NCBI GenBank assembly: GCA_050485905.1
Contig: JBJHCH010000077.1
Coordinates: 1-18,505, forward strand
Length of the DNA: 18,505 bases
Origin: JAWLCA01 sp050485905
Lineage (GTDB): Bacteria > Pseudomonadota > Alphaproteobacteria > Rhodobacterales > Rhodobacteraceae
Direction: 5' to 3'
A program made the translations under genes and the position numbers. A model generated the notes under the pieces. The model ran no database searches, was not told the DNA's origin, and was given only the letters and a program-made list of their open reading frames with translations. Below, one piece after another: positions 6,975 through 14,873 of the stretch. The stretch's first letter is position 1. Every line of letters starts with the position of its first letter.

Positions 6975-7003
6975 TTGACTCGCGTCAGGGTTGGGCAAAG
7001 ATG
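6975..7003 (+). promoter_or_regulatory. Candidate smc promoter
   Basis: TTGACT (6975-6980, 5/6) is followed after 16-17 nt by AAAGAT/AAGATG (about 6997-7003), a weak -10. A transcript start near 7010 would agree with translation from the GTG at 7030 and would exclude the TTG at 6991. It is the best -35 match upstream of smc on this strand. Confidence 0.3.
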
Positions 7004-7029
7004 GCGGGGTCAACGATCGGACTGTCCCT

Positions 7030-10000
7030 GTGCGATTCTCCCGCCTGCGCCTCAATGGCTTCAAAAGCTTTGTCGACCCGACCGATCTGGTGATCGCGGA
7101 CGGGCTGACGGGCGTGGTCGGCCCCAACGGCTGCGGCAAGTCCAACCTGCTGGAGGCGCTGCGCTGGGTGATGGGCGAGAACCGCCCGACCGCGATGCGC
7201 GGCGACGGGATGGAGGATGTGATCTTCAACGGCGCGGCCAGCCGCCCGGCCCGGCACTTCGCCGAGGTGGTCCTCAGCCTCGACAATTCCGAACGCCTCG
7301 CGCCATCGGGGTTCAACGACAACGACAATCTGGACATCGTGCGCCGGATCACCCGCGATGCCGGATCGGCCTACAAGGTCAACGGCAAGGATGTGCGGGC
7401 GCGCGACGTGCAGATGCTGTTCGCCGACGCCTCGACCGGCGCGCATTCCCCGGCGCTGGTCCGGCAGGGCCAGATCTCGGAACTGATCAACGCGCGGCCC
7501 AAGAACCGCCGCCGGGTGCTGGAGGAAGCGGCGGGGATCTCCGGCCTCTACCAGCGGCGGCACGAGGCGGAGCTGCGGTTGAACGCGACCGAGACGAACC
7601 TGGCCCGCGTGGACGACGTGATCGAGGCGCTGGCGGCGCAGCTTGCCGGTCTGGCGCGTCAGGCGCGGCAGGCGGCGCGCTACCGCGCCATCGGCACCGA
7701 ATTGCGCCGGGCCGAGGCGCTGCTGCTCTATCGTCGCTGGCGCGAGGCCGATCAGGCCGCGGCGGCGGCAGAGGCCGCGCTGACCGAGGCGGTGCGCGCC
7801 GCCGGTCTGGCCGAGGGCGCCGCCCGCCGCGCCGGTGCCGAGAGGCTGGCCGCCGAAGACGCCCTGCCGCCGCTACGCGAGGAAGAGGCCGTCGCCGGGG
7901 CGATCCTGCAGCGGCTGCAGGTCCAGCGCGACACGCTGACCGATCAGGAGGCGCGGGCGCAGGCGGCGATCGAGGTGCTGAAGGCTGCGCTGGCCCAGGT
8001 CGCCCGCGATGCCGAGCGCGAGACCGGGCTGAACCGCGACGCCGGCGAGACGCTGGAGCGGCTGGCCTGGGAGGCCGCGCAGCTCGACAAGGCCAGCGAG
8101 GGCCACGAGGCCCGCCTGTCCGCTGCCGCCGATGCGGCGCGCGAGGCGGCGAGCGTGCTTCAGGACCGCGAGGCGAAGCTGTCGGACGTGACCGAGGATG
8201 CCGCCCGCCTGTCGGCCCGGCACCAGTCGGCGCAGCGGCTGATTGCGGACAGCCGCAGCACCCGCGACAAGGCTGAGGCCGAGGTGGCCCGCGCCGAAAC
8301 CGCCGAGCGTGAGGCCGCCGCCGCGCTGGACAAGGCGGCGGGCGAGCACACTGCGGCGGAGGCGCTGCAGGCGGAGGTGACCGAGGCCGCTCAGCAAGCC
8401 GAGGCCGCGCTGGAGGCCGCCGAAGCCACCCGCGGCGAAACCCAGGCGCGCGAGGCAGACGCCCGCGCCGCGCGGTCCGAGGCCGAGGGCGAGGTGAGCG
8501 CGCTGCGCGCCGAGGTCGCGGCACTGGCCCGTCTGGTGGAGCGCGAGTCGCGGGCCGGCGAGCAGATCCTTGATCACCTGACCGTCGCGCGCGGCTATGA
8601 ACAGGCTTTGGGGGCCGCACTGGCCGAGGACTTGCGCGCGTCCGAGGCGGGGGTGGATGCGCCTTCGGGCTGGGTGACGCTTGCGCCTTACGAGGCGCCC
8701 CAGGCCCTACCGGCGGGGGTGGAGCAGCTTTCGGTGCATGTGTCGGGGACGGAGGCGCTGGCGCGGCGGCTGTCGCAGATCGGCGTGGTCGATGCGGCGG
8801 ACGGGCCCAGGTTGCAGGCCGCGCTGCTGCCGGGCCAGCGGCTGGTGTCGCGCGCAGGCGACCTGTGGCGCTGGGACGGGTTCCGGGCGGCGGCTGCCGA
8901 TGCGCCCTCGGCCGCCGCCGAGCGGCTGAAGCAGTTGAACCGGCTGGTCGAGCTGAAGCGCGATCTGGAAGAGCTGAGCGCGCGGGCCGAGGGCGCCAAG
9001 CGCGCGCACGAGGTACTGACCGCGCGGATGGCCGAGGAGGCCCGTGCCGAGCAGGCCGCGCGCGAGGCGCGGCGCGCGGCGGACGGGCGCGTGACCGAGG
9101 TGAACCGGGCGCTGGCGCGGGCCGAGGCTGACCGCTCCATCGCCGCCGGAAAGCTGGAAAGCGCCCGCCTGGCCCGCGCCCGCCATGCCGAGGAAGCCGC
9201 CGCAGCCCGCCATCGGCTGACCGAGGCCGAGGCCGCAGAGGCCGACCTGCCCGACATGGGCGCGGCTCGCGCGGCGCTGGAGGAGGTGAAATCGGCGGTG
9301 GAGGCGGCGCGGATCACCATGATGTCGCGCCGCGCCGGGCATGACGAGATCCGGCGCGAGGGCGAGGCGCGGGTGCGCCGCCGGCAAGAAGTGGATAAGG
9401 AAGCCGCCACCTGGCGCGACCGTCTGGCCAATGCCGAGCGCCGGATGGCGGAGCTGGACGCTCGCCGGGCAGAGGCCGAGGCGGAACTGAAGACCGCCAG
9501 CGCCGTCCCCGCCGAGATAGCGGAAAAACGCGCCGCGCTGGCCGAGGCGCTGGAGACCGCCGAGACCCGCCGCCGCCGCGCCGCTGATGCGTTGGCCGAG
9601 GGCGAGGCGCGGCTGCGCGCCGCCCAGCAGGCCGAGCGCGAGACCGAGCGCGCGGCGGGCGAGGCGCGCGAGGCCCGCGCGGGGGCAGAGGTTCGCCGGG
9701 ATGCGGCGCGCGAAGGCGTGGCGCTGGCGCAGGCCCGGATCGCCGAGGAGGCCGAGGCGAAGCCCGCCGATCTGCTGGAACGGCTGGGCGCGGACCCCGA
9801 CACGATGCCGCCGTCCGCGCAGATCGAGGAAGAGATAACCCGCCTGCGCCGTGCCCGCGACGCGCTGGGTGCGGTAAACCTGCGCGCCGAGGAGGACGCC
9901 AAGGCGGTGCAGGAGGAGCACGATACGCTGGCCCATGAAAAGGCCGACCTGGAAGAGGCGATCAAGAAGCTGCGCGCCGGCATCGCCGGGCTGAACCGCG

Positions 10001-10485
10001 AGGGGCGGGAGCGGCTGCTGACCGCGTTCGAGCAGGTGAACGCCAACTTCGCCACGCTCTTCACCCATCTCTTCGGCGGCGGCGAGGCGCGGCTGGTGCT
10101 GGTCGAATCCGACGACCCGCTGGAGGCCGGGCTGGAGATCATGTGCCAGCCGCCGGGCAAGAAGCTGTCTACCCTTTCCCTGCTGTCGGGGGGCGAGCAG
10201 ACGCTGACGGCACTCGCGCTGATCTTTGCGGTCTTCCTGGCCAATCCCGCGCCGATCTGCGTGCTGGACGAGGTCGATGCGCCGCTGGACGATGCCAATG
10301 TCACCCGGTTCTGCGACATGCTGGACGAGATGACCCGGCGCACCGATACCCGGTTCCTGATCATCACCCACCATGCCGTTACGATGAGCCGGATGGATCG
10401 CCTCTTTGGGGTCACGATGGGTGAGGCAGGCGTCAGCCAGCTGGTCAGCGTGGATCTGAAACGGGCCGAGCAGATGGTGGCCTGA
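7030..10485 (+). CDS. smc: Chromosome segregation ATPase SMC
   Basis: This 1151-aa condensin subunit has both ATPase halves. The N-terminal MRFSRLRLNGFKSFVDP block is followed by Walker A GPNGCGKS (31-38) and a Q-loop segment (LVRQGQISELINARP). A very long Ala/Glu/Arg coiled coil follows. The hinge spans about 514-634 (LDHLTVARGYEQALGAAL to GDLWRWDGF). The returning coiled coil leads to the signature LSGGEQ (1052-1057) and Walker B ICVLDEVDAP (1076-1085). I chose the GTG at 7030 because it gives the family N-terminus; the TTG at 6991 would add 13 unusual residues. The dimer would bind ScpA/ScpB, not encoded here, to organise and segregate chromosomes. The gene starts divergently from fadH and ends at a strong terminator, so it appears monocistronic. 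Confidence 0.96.
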   Translation: MRFSRLRLNGFKSFVDPTDLVIADGLTGVVGPNGCGKSNLLEALRWVMGENRPTAMRGDGMEDVIFNGAASRPARHFAEVVLSLDNSERLAPSGFNDNDNLDIVRRITRDAGSAYKVNGKDVRARDVQMLFADASTGAHSPALVRQGQISELINARPKNRRRVLEEAAGISGLYQRRHEAELRLNATETNLARVDDVIEALAAQLAGLARQARQAARYRAIGTELRRAEALLLYRRWREADQAAAAAEAALTEAVRAAGLAEGAARRAGAERLAAEDALPPLREEEAVAGAILQRLQVQRDTLTDQEARAQAAIEVLKAALAQVARDAERETGLNRDAGETLERLAWEAAQLDKASEGHEARLSAAADAAREAASVLQDREAKLSDVTEDAARLSARHQSAQRLIADSRSTRDKAEAEVARAETAEREAAAALDKAAGEHTAAEALQAEVTEAAQQAEAALEAAEATRGETQAREADARAARSEAEGEVSALRAEVAALARLVERESRAGEQILDHLTVARGYEQALGAALAEDLRASEAGVDAPSGWVTLAPYEAPQALPAGVEQLSVHVSGTEALARRLSQIGVVDAADGPRLQAALLPGQRLVSRAGDLWRWDGFRAAAADAPSAAAERLKQLNRLVELKRDLEELSARAEGAKRAHEVLTARMAEEARAEQAAREARRAADGRVTEVNRALARAEADRSIAAGKLESARLARARHAEEAAAARHRLTEAEAAEADLPDMGAARAALEEVKSAVEAARITMMSRRAGHDEIRREGEARVRRRQEVDKEAATWRDRLANAERRMAELDARRAEAEAELKTASAVPAEIAEKRAALAEALETAETRRRRAADALAEGEARLRAAQQAERETERAAGEAREARAGAEVRRDAAREGVALAQARIAEEAEAKPADLLERLGADPDTMPPSAQIEEEITRLRRARDALGAVNLRAEEDAKAVQEEHDTLAHEKADLEEAIKKLRAGIAGLNREGRERLLTAFEQVNANFATLFTHLFGGGEARLVLVESDDPLEAGLEIMCQPPGKKLSTLSLLSGGEQTLTALALIFAVFLANPAPICVLDEVDAPLDDANVTRFCDMLDEMTRRTDTRFLIITHHAVTMSRMDRLFGVTMGEAGVSQLVSVDLKRAEQMVA

Positions 10486-10491
10486 GCAGGT

Positions 10492-10514
10492 TGGGCACGC
10501 GTGCCCACTTTTTC
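10492..10514 (+). terminator. Rho-independent terminator of smc
   Basis: TGGGCACGCGTGCCCA (10492-10507) is a perfect 16-nt palindrome that would fold as a GGGCA/TGCCC stem with a CGCG loop. It is followed directly by CTTTTTC and starts 7 nt after the smc stop. Confidence 0.85.
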
Positions 10515-10954
10515 AAGCCATTGATCTGAAACGATAACCGATTTTTTGTTAACCCTCAGGAAACCTTTGGGCGGTGGCGGCAAGCGCGCTGCGCGGGCCG
10601 CCGGTCGGGGGGTGGGTTCGGGCGCCGGGGGCGGGCGCCGGAACCGATGTCGGCCGCAGATGCGCGTCAGAACACGTCGCGGCTTTCTTTGTTGCCCCTG
10701 CTTGCAATTTGCCCCGGCGCCGCACATCTGACTGCCGCGGGCCGGGCCCCTCTGGCGACATGGTGTCGTGATGTCGGACCGCATCGGGCGTTGTTATCGG
10801 TCATGGAGACAGCGCCCGACGCATAGCGGATGTTACATCGTGCCCCTGGCATCGCGTCGCTCAGCGCTTTCGTTTACCCACAGTCGCACACTGCCTTCAC
10901 GGGCGCCGGCAGGCAGTCCTGCACCAATGCAACGCCATTCAGGCACATCCCGTC
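10515..10954. other. 440-nt stretch with no recognisable gene
   Basis: The first ~50 nt are A+T-rich and contain GATAACCGATTTTTTGTTAAC (first 20 bases 10534-10553, approximate), then the DNA becomes very G+C-rich. There are two copies of GGGCGCCGG separated by 4 nt near 10620-10642. An imperfect hairpin is formed by TCGGGCGTT (10784-10792) and AGCGCCCGA (10811-10819) around an 18-nt loop, with no T tract. Short open frames on both strands have Arg/Pro/Ser-rich, biased compositions and no good ribosome binding sites. It may hold the promoter of the downstream membrane protein gene or a small RNA; I cannot identify either. Confidence 0.4.
10784..10819. repeat. Inverted repeat / hairpin in the smc downstream spacer
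   Basis: The arms TCGGGCGTT and AGCGCCCGA pair over 9 positions including one G-T wobble, around the 18-nt loop GTTATCGGTCATGGAGAC. No run of T follows on either strand. It could be structured RNA or a leader element, with no further support. Confidence 0.3.
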
Positions 10955-11305
10955 ATGCGTGACCGGCACCGGCGGCGGCTGGACCGTCAGTTCCGCGCGC
11001 TTTCAGGCAGATCGGCCGCGCTGGATGGGCTCATTTCGCTGCTCCATGGCAGACCGGGCCTGCTGTTGCGCCTGCCGCTTGCGCTGATGCTGATGGCAGG
11101 CGGCCTGCTGTTCTTTCTGCCCGTCTTCGGACTTTGGATGATCCCGCTGGGCCTGATGGTGCTGGCGATCGACCTGCCGCTGCTGCGGCCCGTCGTCTCG
11201 GCGACGATGATCCGGCTTCGGCGCCGGTGGGTGACCTGGCGGCGAGGCGATGGTCGCCGCCCCAAGGCAAAGGGGCGCGGCCTGCGCGCCGGTTCGGGAG
11301 ATTGA
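10955..11305 (+). CDS. Small basic membrane protein of unknown function
   Basis: This 116-aa protein has an Arg-rich N-terminus (MRDRHRRRLDRQFRA). A hydrophobic core at about 35-79, including LFFLPVFGLWMIPLGLMVLA (52-71), is long enough for one long or two short membrane helices. It ends in a strongly basic tail (RLRRRWVTWRRGDGRRPK). The 'GLWMIPLGLMVLAIDLPLLR' pattern resembles small conserved membrane proteins I associate with alphaproteobacteria, but I cannot name a family. The ATG at 10955 lacks a strong ribosome binding site. The stop is 1 nt before the start of the exchanger gene, so the two are probably co-translated and may act together. Codon usage fits the surroundings. Confidence 0.65.
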   Translation: MRDRHRRRLDRQFRALSGRSAALDGLISLLHGRPGLLLRLPLALMLMAGGLLFFLPVFGLWMIPLGLMVLAIDLPLLRPVVSATMIRLRRRWVTWRRGDGRRPKAKGRGLRAGSGD

Positions 11306-11306
11306 G

Positions 11307-12224
11307 GTGGACCTGCTGCTGCTTTTGGGCGGCCTGATCGGCCTGTTTGCCGGTGGCGAGGCGCTGGTGCGCGGCGCGGTCGGCATCGCACGGCGGCTGG
11401 CGGTGCCGCCGCTTGTCATCGGACTGACGGTGGTGGGTTTCGGGACGTCGACGCCCGAGTTATTGGTGTCGGTCGATGCCGCGCAGCGTGGCGTGCCGGA
11501 CATCGCACTTGGCAATGTCGTCGGTTCCAACATCGCAAACATCCTGCTGATCGTCGGCCTGTCGGCGCTGACCTGGCCGATCCGGGTCATAGGCGCGACG
11601 CTGGGCCGCGACACCGCCTGCATGATGGCCGCGACACTCGCACTGGTGCCGGTGTTCTGGCTGGGCCAGATGGGCCGGTTGGCGGGTGCGGCGCTGCTGG
11701 CGGGGCTGGTCGTCTACCTGCTGTGGCACTATCTGCGCCCCTCGACAGCAGAGCCAGAGATCGATCAGGCCCCACCCCTGCCGCTGTGGCAGGCGCTGTT
11801 GTGGGTGGGGTTGGGGCTGGCCGCACTGATGCTGGGCGCGCGGTTCCTTGTCGATGGCGCAATCAGCATCGCGCGCGAGCTTGGCCTGTCCGAGGCCTTC
11901 ATCGGGCTCACCATCGTCGCGGTCGGCACGTCGCTGCCGGAACTGGCAACCTCGCTGATTGCGGCGTTCCGCAGGCAATCGGAAATCGCCATCGGCAATA
12001 TCGTTGGCTCCAACATATTCAACCTGCTCGGCATCCTTGGCGCCACCGCGGTGATCGCGCCGATCCCGGTGGCGGCGCGGTTCCTGAGTTTCGACCTGCC
12101 GGTGCTGATCGTCGTGTCGGCGTTGCTGACCGGGCTTCTGCTGCGCCGCCCGTCGATCGGGCGCCCGATGGGGGCAATATTGCTTGCGGCCTATGCCGCA
12201 TATGTCTGGGCGGCGCAGGGATGA
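11307..12224 (+). CDS. Na+/Ca2+ exchanger (CaCA) family membrane protein, YrbG type
   Basis: This 305-aa, about ten-helix membrane protein consists of two inverted halves, each with an alpha-repeat. The first has GTSTPE (46-51) and GNVVGSNIAN (69-78); the second has GTSLPE (207-212) and GNIVGSNIFN (230-239). The Glu and Asn residues of these repeats form the ion-binding sites in the CaCA superfamily. A hydrophilic loop (~143-160) joins the halves. Its length matches prokaryotic YrbG/NCX_Mj proteins (300-325 aa). It probably exports Ca2+ in exchange for Na+ or H+, though ion specificity is not certain. I chose the GTG at 11307 because it yields VDLLLLLGGLIGLFAGGEAL and has GGGAG at 11296-11300, 6 nt upstream. 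It is coupled to the small membrane protein gene and convergent with gyrB. Confidence 0.9.
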   Translation: MDLLLLLGGLIGLFAGGEALVRGAVGIARRLAVPPLVIGLTVVGFGTSTPELLVSVDAAQRGVPDIALGNVVGSNIANILLIVGLSALTWPIRVIGATLGRDTACMMAATLALVPVFWLGQMGRLAGAALLAGLVVYLLWHYLRPSTAEPEIDQAPPLPLWQALLWVGLGLAALMLGARFLVDGAISIARELGLSEAFIGLTIVAVGTSLPELATSLIAAFRRQSEIAIGNIVGSNIFNLLGILGATAVIAPIPVAARFLSFDLPVLIVVSALLTGLLLRRPSIGRPMGAILLAAYAAYVWAAQG

Positions 12225-12300
12225 CCGCCAGGACGCAAGGGCGGCACCGGGGGCCGCGACCTGCGCGATTGCTTGCTGCGTTGCTGCTGGCGTGAATGGC

Positions 12301-12319
12301 GCAGCGGACGTTCCGCTGC
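12301..12319. terminator. Stem-loop between the convergent exchanger and gyrB genes
   Basis: GCAGCGGA-CGT-TCCGCTGC is a perfect 8-bp stem with a 3-nt loop, lying between the stops at 12224 and 12362. No T tract follows on either strand, so it may mark transcript ends by Rho or stabilise 3' ends and is not a classical intrinsic terminator. Confidence 0.4.
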
Positions 12320-12361
12320 CACCACCGCCCTGCCGCCGTTTTGGCAGGTATGCGCCGTTTC

Positions 12362-14779
12362 TCAGGTGTCCAGATTCTCGACGCTGAGCGCGTTCTGCTG
12401 GATGAACTCGCGCCGCGGCTCGACCACATCGCCCATCAGCTTGGTGAAGATGTCGTCGGCCTCGGCCAGATCGTCGATCTTCACCTGCAGCAGCGTGCGC
12501 GCGTCGGGGTCGAGCGTGGTTTCCCAAAGCTGGTCGGGGTTCATCTCGCCCAGCCCCTTGTAGCGTTGCAGGGTCAGGCCGCGCTCCCCCTCGGTCAGGA
12601 TCGCGTCCAGCAGATCGGTCGGGCCGTAGATCGGCTGGGCACGGTCCCGCCGGACCAGACGTGCCGGCGCATCGTAGACGTCGCGCAGGCTGCCCGTATG
12701 GCCGCCAAGGCGGCGTGCCTCGCCCGACCGTAGGACCTGACCGTCAAGCGTGCGCACCTCCTCTACCCCGCGCAGCATCCGCGAGAAGCGAAGGCCGTGG
12801 TCCTGAGTGGGCCGCCCCTGCCAGCCCCGCTCATACTCCACCGCCACAAGGTCAAGCCTCGCGGCCACCTCATCGGCGACGCCCTGGGCATCGGCATCGA
12901 CCCGCCCCGGCAAAAGCGCCCCGGCGATGGCCGCCTGCTCCAGAATGCGCTGCGGGTAATGGCTGGGGAAGGATTGCAGGCTGCGACGAACCTGCCGGGC
13001 TTCGTCGACAACACGCAGCAGATCCTGACCGAAAATCTCTTCGCCCGAGCCGAGGCGCAGAACCGCGTCGTCGATCCCCTGGGCGATCAGGTAATCCTCC
13101 AGCGCGGGCTTGTCCTTCAGGTAGACCTCGGACCTGCCGCGCGCGACCTTGAAGAGCGGGGGTTCGGCGATGTAGAGAAAGCCGCCCTCGATGATCTCCG
13201 GCATCTGCCGGAAGAAGAAGGTCAGCAGCAGGGTGCGGATATGCGCGCCGTCCACATCGGCATCGGTCATGATGATGATCTTGTGGTAGCGCAGTTTCGA
13301 GATGTCGAATTCGTCGCGCCCGATGCCGGTGCCCAGCGCGGTGATCAGCGATCCGATCTCGGCGCTGCTGAGCATCCGGTCAAAACGGGCGCGTTCGACG
13401 TTCAGGATCTTGCCGCGAAGGGGCAGCACGGCCTGATTGGCGCGGCTGCGGCCCTGCTTGGCCGAGCCGCCGGCGCTGTCGCCCTCGACCAAAAACAGTT
13501 CCGATTTTGCCGGGTCGCGTTCCTGGCAGTCGGCCAGCTTGCCCGGAAGCGAGGCGATGTCCATCGCGGTCTTGCGCCGCGTCAGTTCGCGGGCCTTGCG
13601 CGCCGCCTCGCGCGCCAGTGCGGCCTCGACCACCTTGCCGATGATCTGGCGGGCCGGGCCGGGGTTTTCCTCGAACCACTCCGCCAGCTTCTCTCCCACC
13701 AGCGATTCCACCGCCGGGCGCACCTCGGATGACACCAGCTTGTCCTTGGTCTGGCTGGAGAATTTCGGGTCGGGCACCTTGACCGACAGCACCGCCGTCA
13801 GCCCCTCGCGCGCATCGTCGCCGGTGAAGGCGACCTTTTCCTTTTTCGCCAGGCCCGAGGTCTGGGCATAGGTGTTCATGGTGCGGGTCAGCGCGCCGCG
13901 AAAGCCCGCCATATGGGTGCCGCCGTCGCGCTGGGGGATGTTGTTGGTGAAGGGCAGCACGGTTTCGTGGTAGCTGTCGTTCCACCACATCGCCACCTCG
14001 ACGGTGATGCCGTCGCGGTCGCCGGTCATGAAGATCGGCTCGGGGATGACGGGATGCTTGTGCCGGTCCAGGTAGCGGACGAATTCGCGCACGCCGCCGT
14101 CGTAGTAAAGCTCTGTCCTCAGCGGCTCGGCGGGGCGTTCATCCTCCAGCACGATGCGGACGCCGGAGTTCAGGAAGGCCAGTTCGCGCAGCCGGTTTTC
14201 CAGCGTCTTGAAGCTGTAGTCGAGGTTCGAGAAGGTGGAGGTGGCGGCGAGGAAGCGCAGCTCGGTCCCGCGCCGGCCGTTTGCGTCGCCGACGACGCGC
14301 AGGGGGGCGACGGTCTCGCCGCCCTCGAACCGCACGTAATGCTCCTTGCCGGCGCGCCAGATGCGCAGTTCCAGCCAGTCGGACAGGGCGTTGACGACCG
14401 AGACGCCGACGCCGTGCAGACCGCCCGAGACCTTGTAGCTGTTCTGGTCGAACTTTCCGCCCGAATGGAGCTGGGTCATGATGACCTCGGCCGCGCTGAC
14501 GCCTTCCTCGCGGTGGATGTCGGTGGGGATGCCGCGGCCGTTGTCGGTGACCGAGACACTGTTGTCCGCGTGGATTTTCACCGTCACCGCATCGGCGTGA
14601 CCGGCCAGCGCCTCGTCGATGCCGTTGTCCACCACCTCGTAGACCATGTGGTGCAGACCGGACCCGTCGTCGGTGTCGCCGATATACATGCCCGGACGCT
14701 TGCGCACCGCGTCCAACCCCTTGAGAACCTTGATCGATTCTGCCCCGTATTCGTCAGGCAGCTTTGCCGCTTCAGCCAT
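12362..14779 (-). CDS. gyrB: DNA gyrase subunit B
   Basis: The 805-aa length equals that of long Gram-negative GyrB. The GHKL ATPase domain shows YEVVDNGIDEALAG (47-60), DNGRGIPTDIH (79-89) and GGLHGVGVSVVNALS (119-133). The transducer carries QRDGGTHMAGF (283-293). The TOPRIM domain has EGDSAGGSAKQGR (432-444), PLRGKILNVERAR and DADVDGAHIRT (506-516), with Mg2+ ligands E432, D506 and D508. A ~170-aa insert follows, as in proteobacterial GyrB, and the C-terminal QRYKGLGEMNPDQLWETTLD binds GyrA. It introduces negative supercoils with GyrA, which is elsewhere. I chose the ATG at 14779 (MAEAAKLPDEYGAESIKVL), with AAGGA 9 nt upstream (14789-14793); an in-frame ATG at 14836 would lie at the promoter -35. 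Confidence 0.97.
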   Translation of the reverse strand: MAEAAKLPDEYGAESIKVLKGLDAVRKRPGMYIGDTDDGSGLHHMVYEVVDNGIDEALAGHADAVTVKIHADNSVSVTDNGRGIPTDIHREEGVSAAEVIMTQLHSGGKFDQNSYKVSGGLHGVGVSVVNALSDWLELRIWRAGKEHYVRFEGGETVAPLRVVGDANGRRGTELRFLAATSTFSNLDYSFKTLENRLRELAFLNSGVRIVLEDERPAEPLRTELYYDGGVREFVRYLDRHKHPVIPEPIFMTGDRDGITVEVAMWWNDSYHETVLPFTNNIPQRDGGTHMAGFRGALTRTMNTYAQTSGLAKKEKVAFTGDDAREGLTAVLSVKVPDPKFSSQTKDKLVSSEVRPAVESLVGEKLAEWFEENPGPARQIIGKVVEAALAREAARKARELTRRKTAMDIASLPGKLADCQERDPAKSELFLVEGDSAGGSAKQGRSRANQAVLPLRGKILNVERARFDRMLSSAEIGSLITALGTGIGRDEFDISKLRYHKIIIMTDADVDGAHIRTLLLTFFFRQMPEIIEGGFLYIAEPPLFKVARGRSEVYLKDKPALEDYLIAQGIDDAVLRLGSGEEIFGQDLLRVVDEARQVRRSLQSFPSHYPQRILEQAAIAGALLPGRVDADAQGVADEVAARLDLVAVEYERGWQGRPTQDHGLRFSRMLRGVEEVRTLDGQVLRSGEARRLGGHTGSLRDVYDAPARLVRRDRAQPIYGPTDLLDAILTEGERGLTLQRYKGLGEMNPDQLWETTLDPDARTLLQVKIDDLAEADDIFTKLMGDVVEPRREFIQQNALSVENLDT

Positions 14780-14807
14780 GCAGGAAAATCCTTGGAAACC
14801 TGCACGA

Positions 14808-14836
14808 CTTATAGGCGTTCCGCCGGGGATTGTCAC
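14808..14836 (-). promoter_or_regulatory. Sigma70-like promoter of gyrB
   Basis: On the minus strand GTGACA (14831-14836) and TATAAG (14808-14813) are separated by exactly 17 nt, each matching 5/6 of consensus. The transcript would start near 14800 with a ~20-nt leader holding the AAGGA site at 14789-14793. This lets gyrB be expressed independently of the upstream recF operon, as expected for a supercoiling-controlled gene. Confidence 0.75.
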
Positions 14837-14873
14837 GCGGATGGCACAAGATTTGGTGGTTTGCCGCCGCCGC

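Noticed and set aside
10530..10555. Full CtrA-type site (TTAA-N7-TTAA or TTAAC-spaced GTTAAC)
   Set aside because: Only one complete GTTAAC and a partial TAAC with the wrong spacing are present; kept only as part of the spacer finding.
8688..10784. Very long open frames (about 700 and 555 codons) on the minus strand opposite smc
   Set aside because: Their Ser/Ala/Arg- or Gln/Arg/Gly-rich translations are shadows of the G+C-rich coiled-coil coding sequence. SMC on the plus strand has all family motifs.
10768..10962. 64-codon frame in the smc downstream spacer
   Set aside because: Biased Arg/Ser/His/Pro composition, no ribosome binding site, no hydrophobic or domain pattern.
13450..13580. Quinolone-resistance change in GyrB
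   Set aside because: The EGDSAGG and PLRGKILN positions equivalent to the E. coli resistance sites carry the usual D and K.
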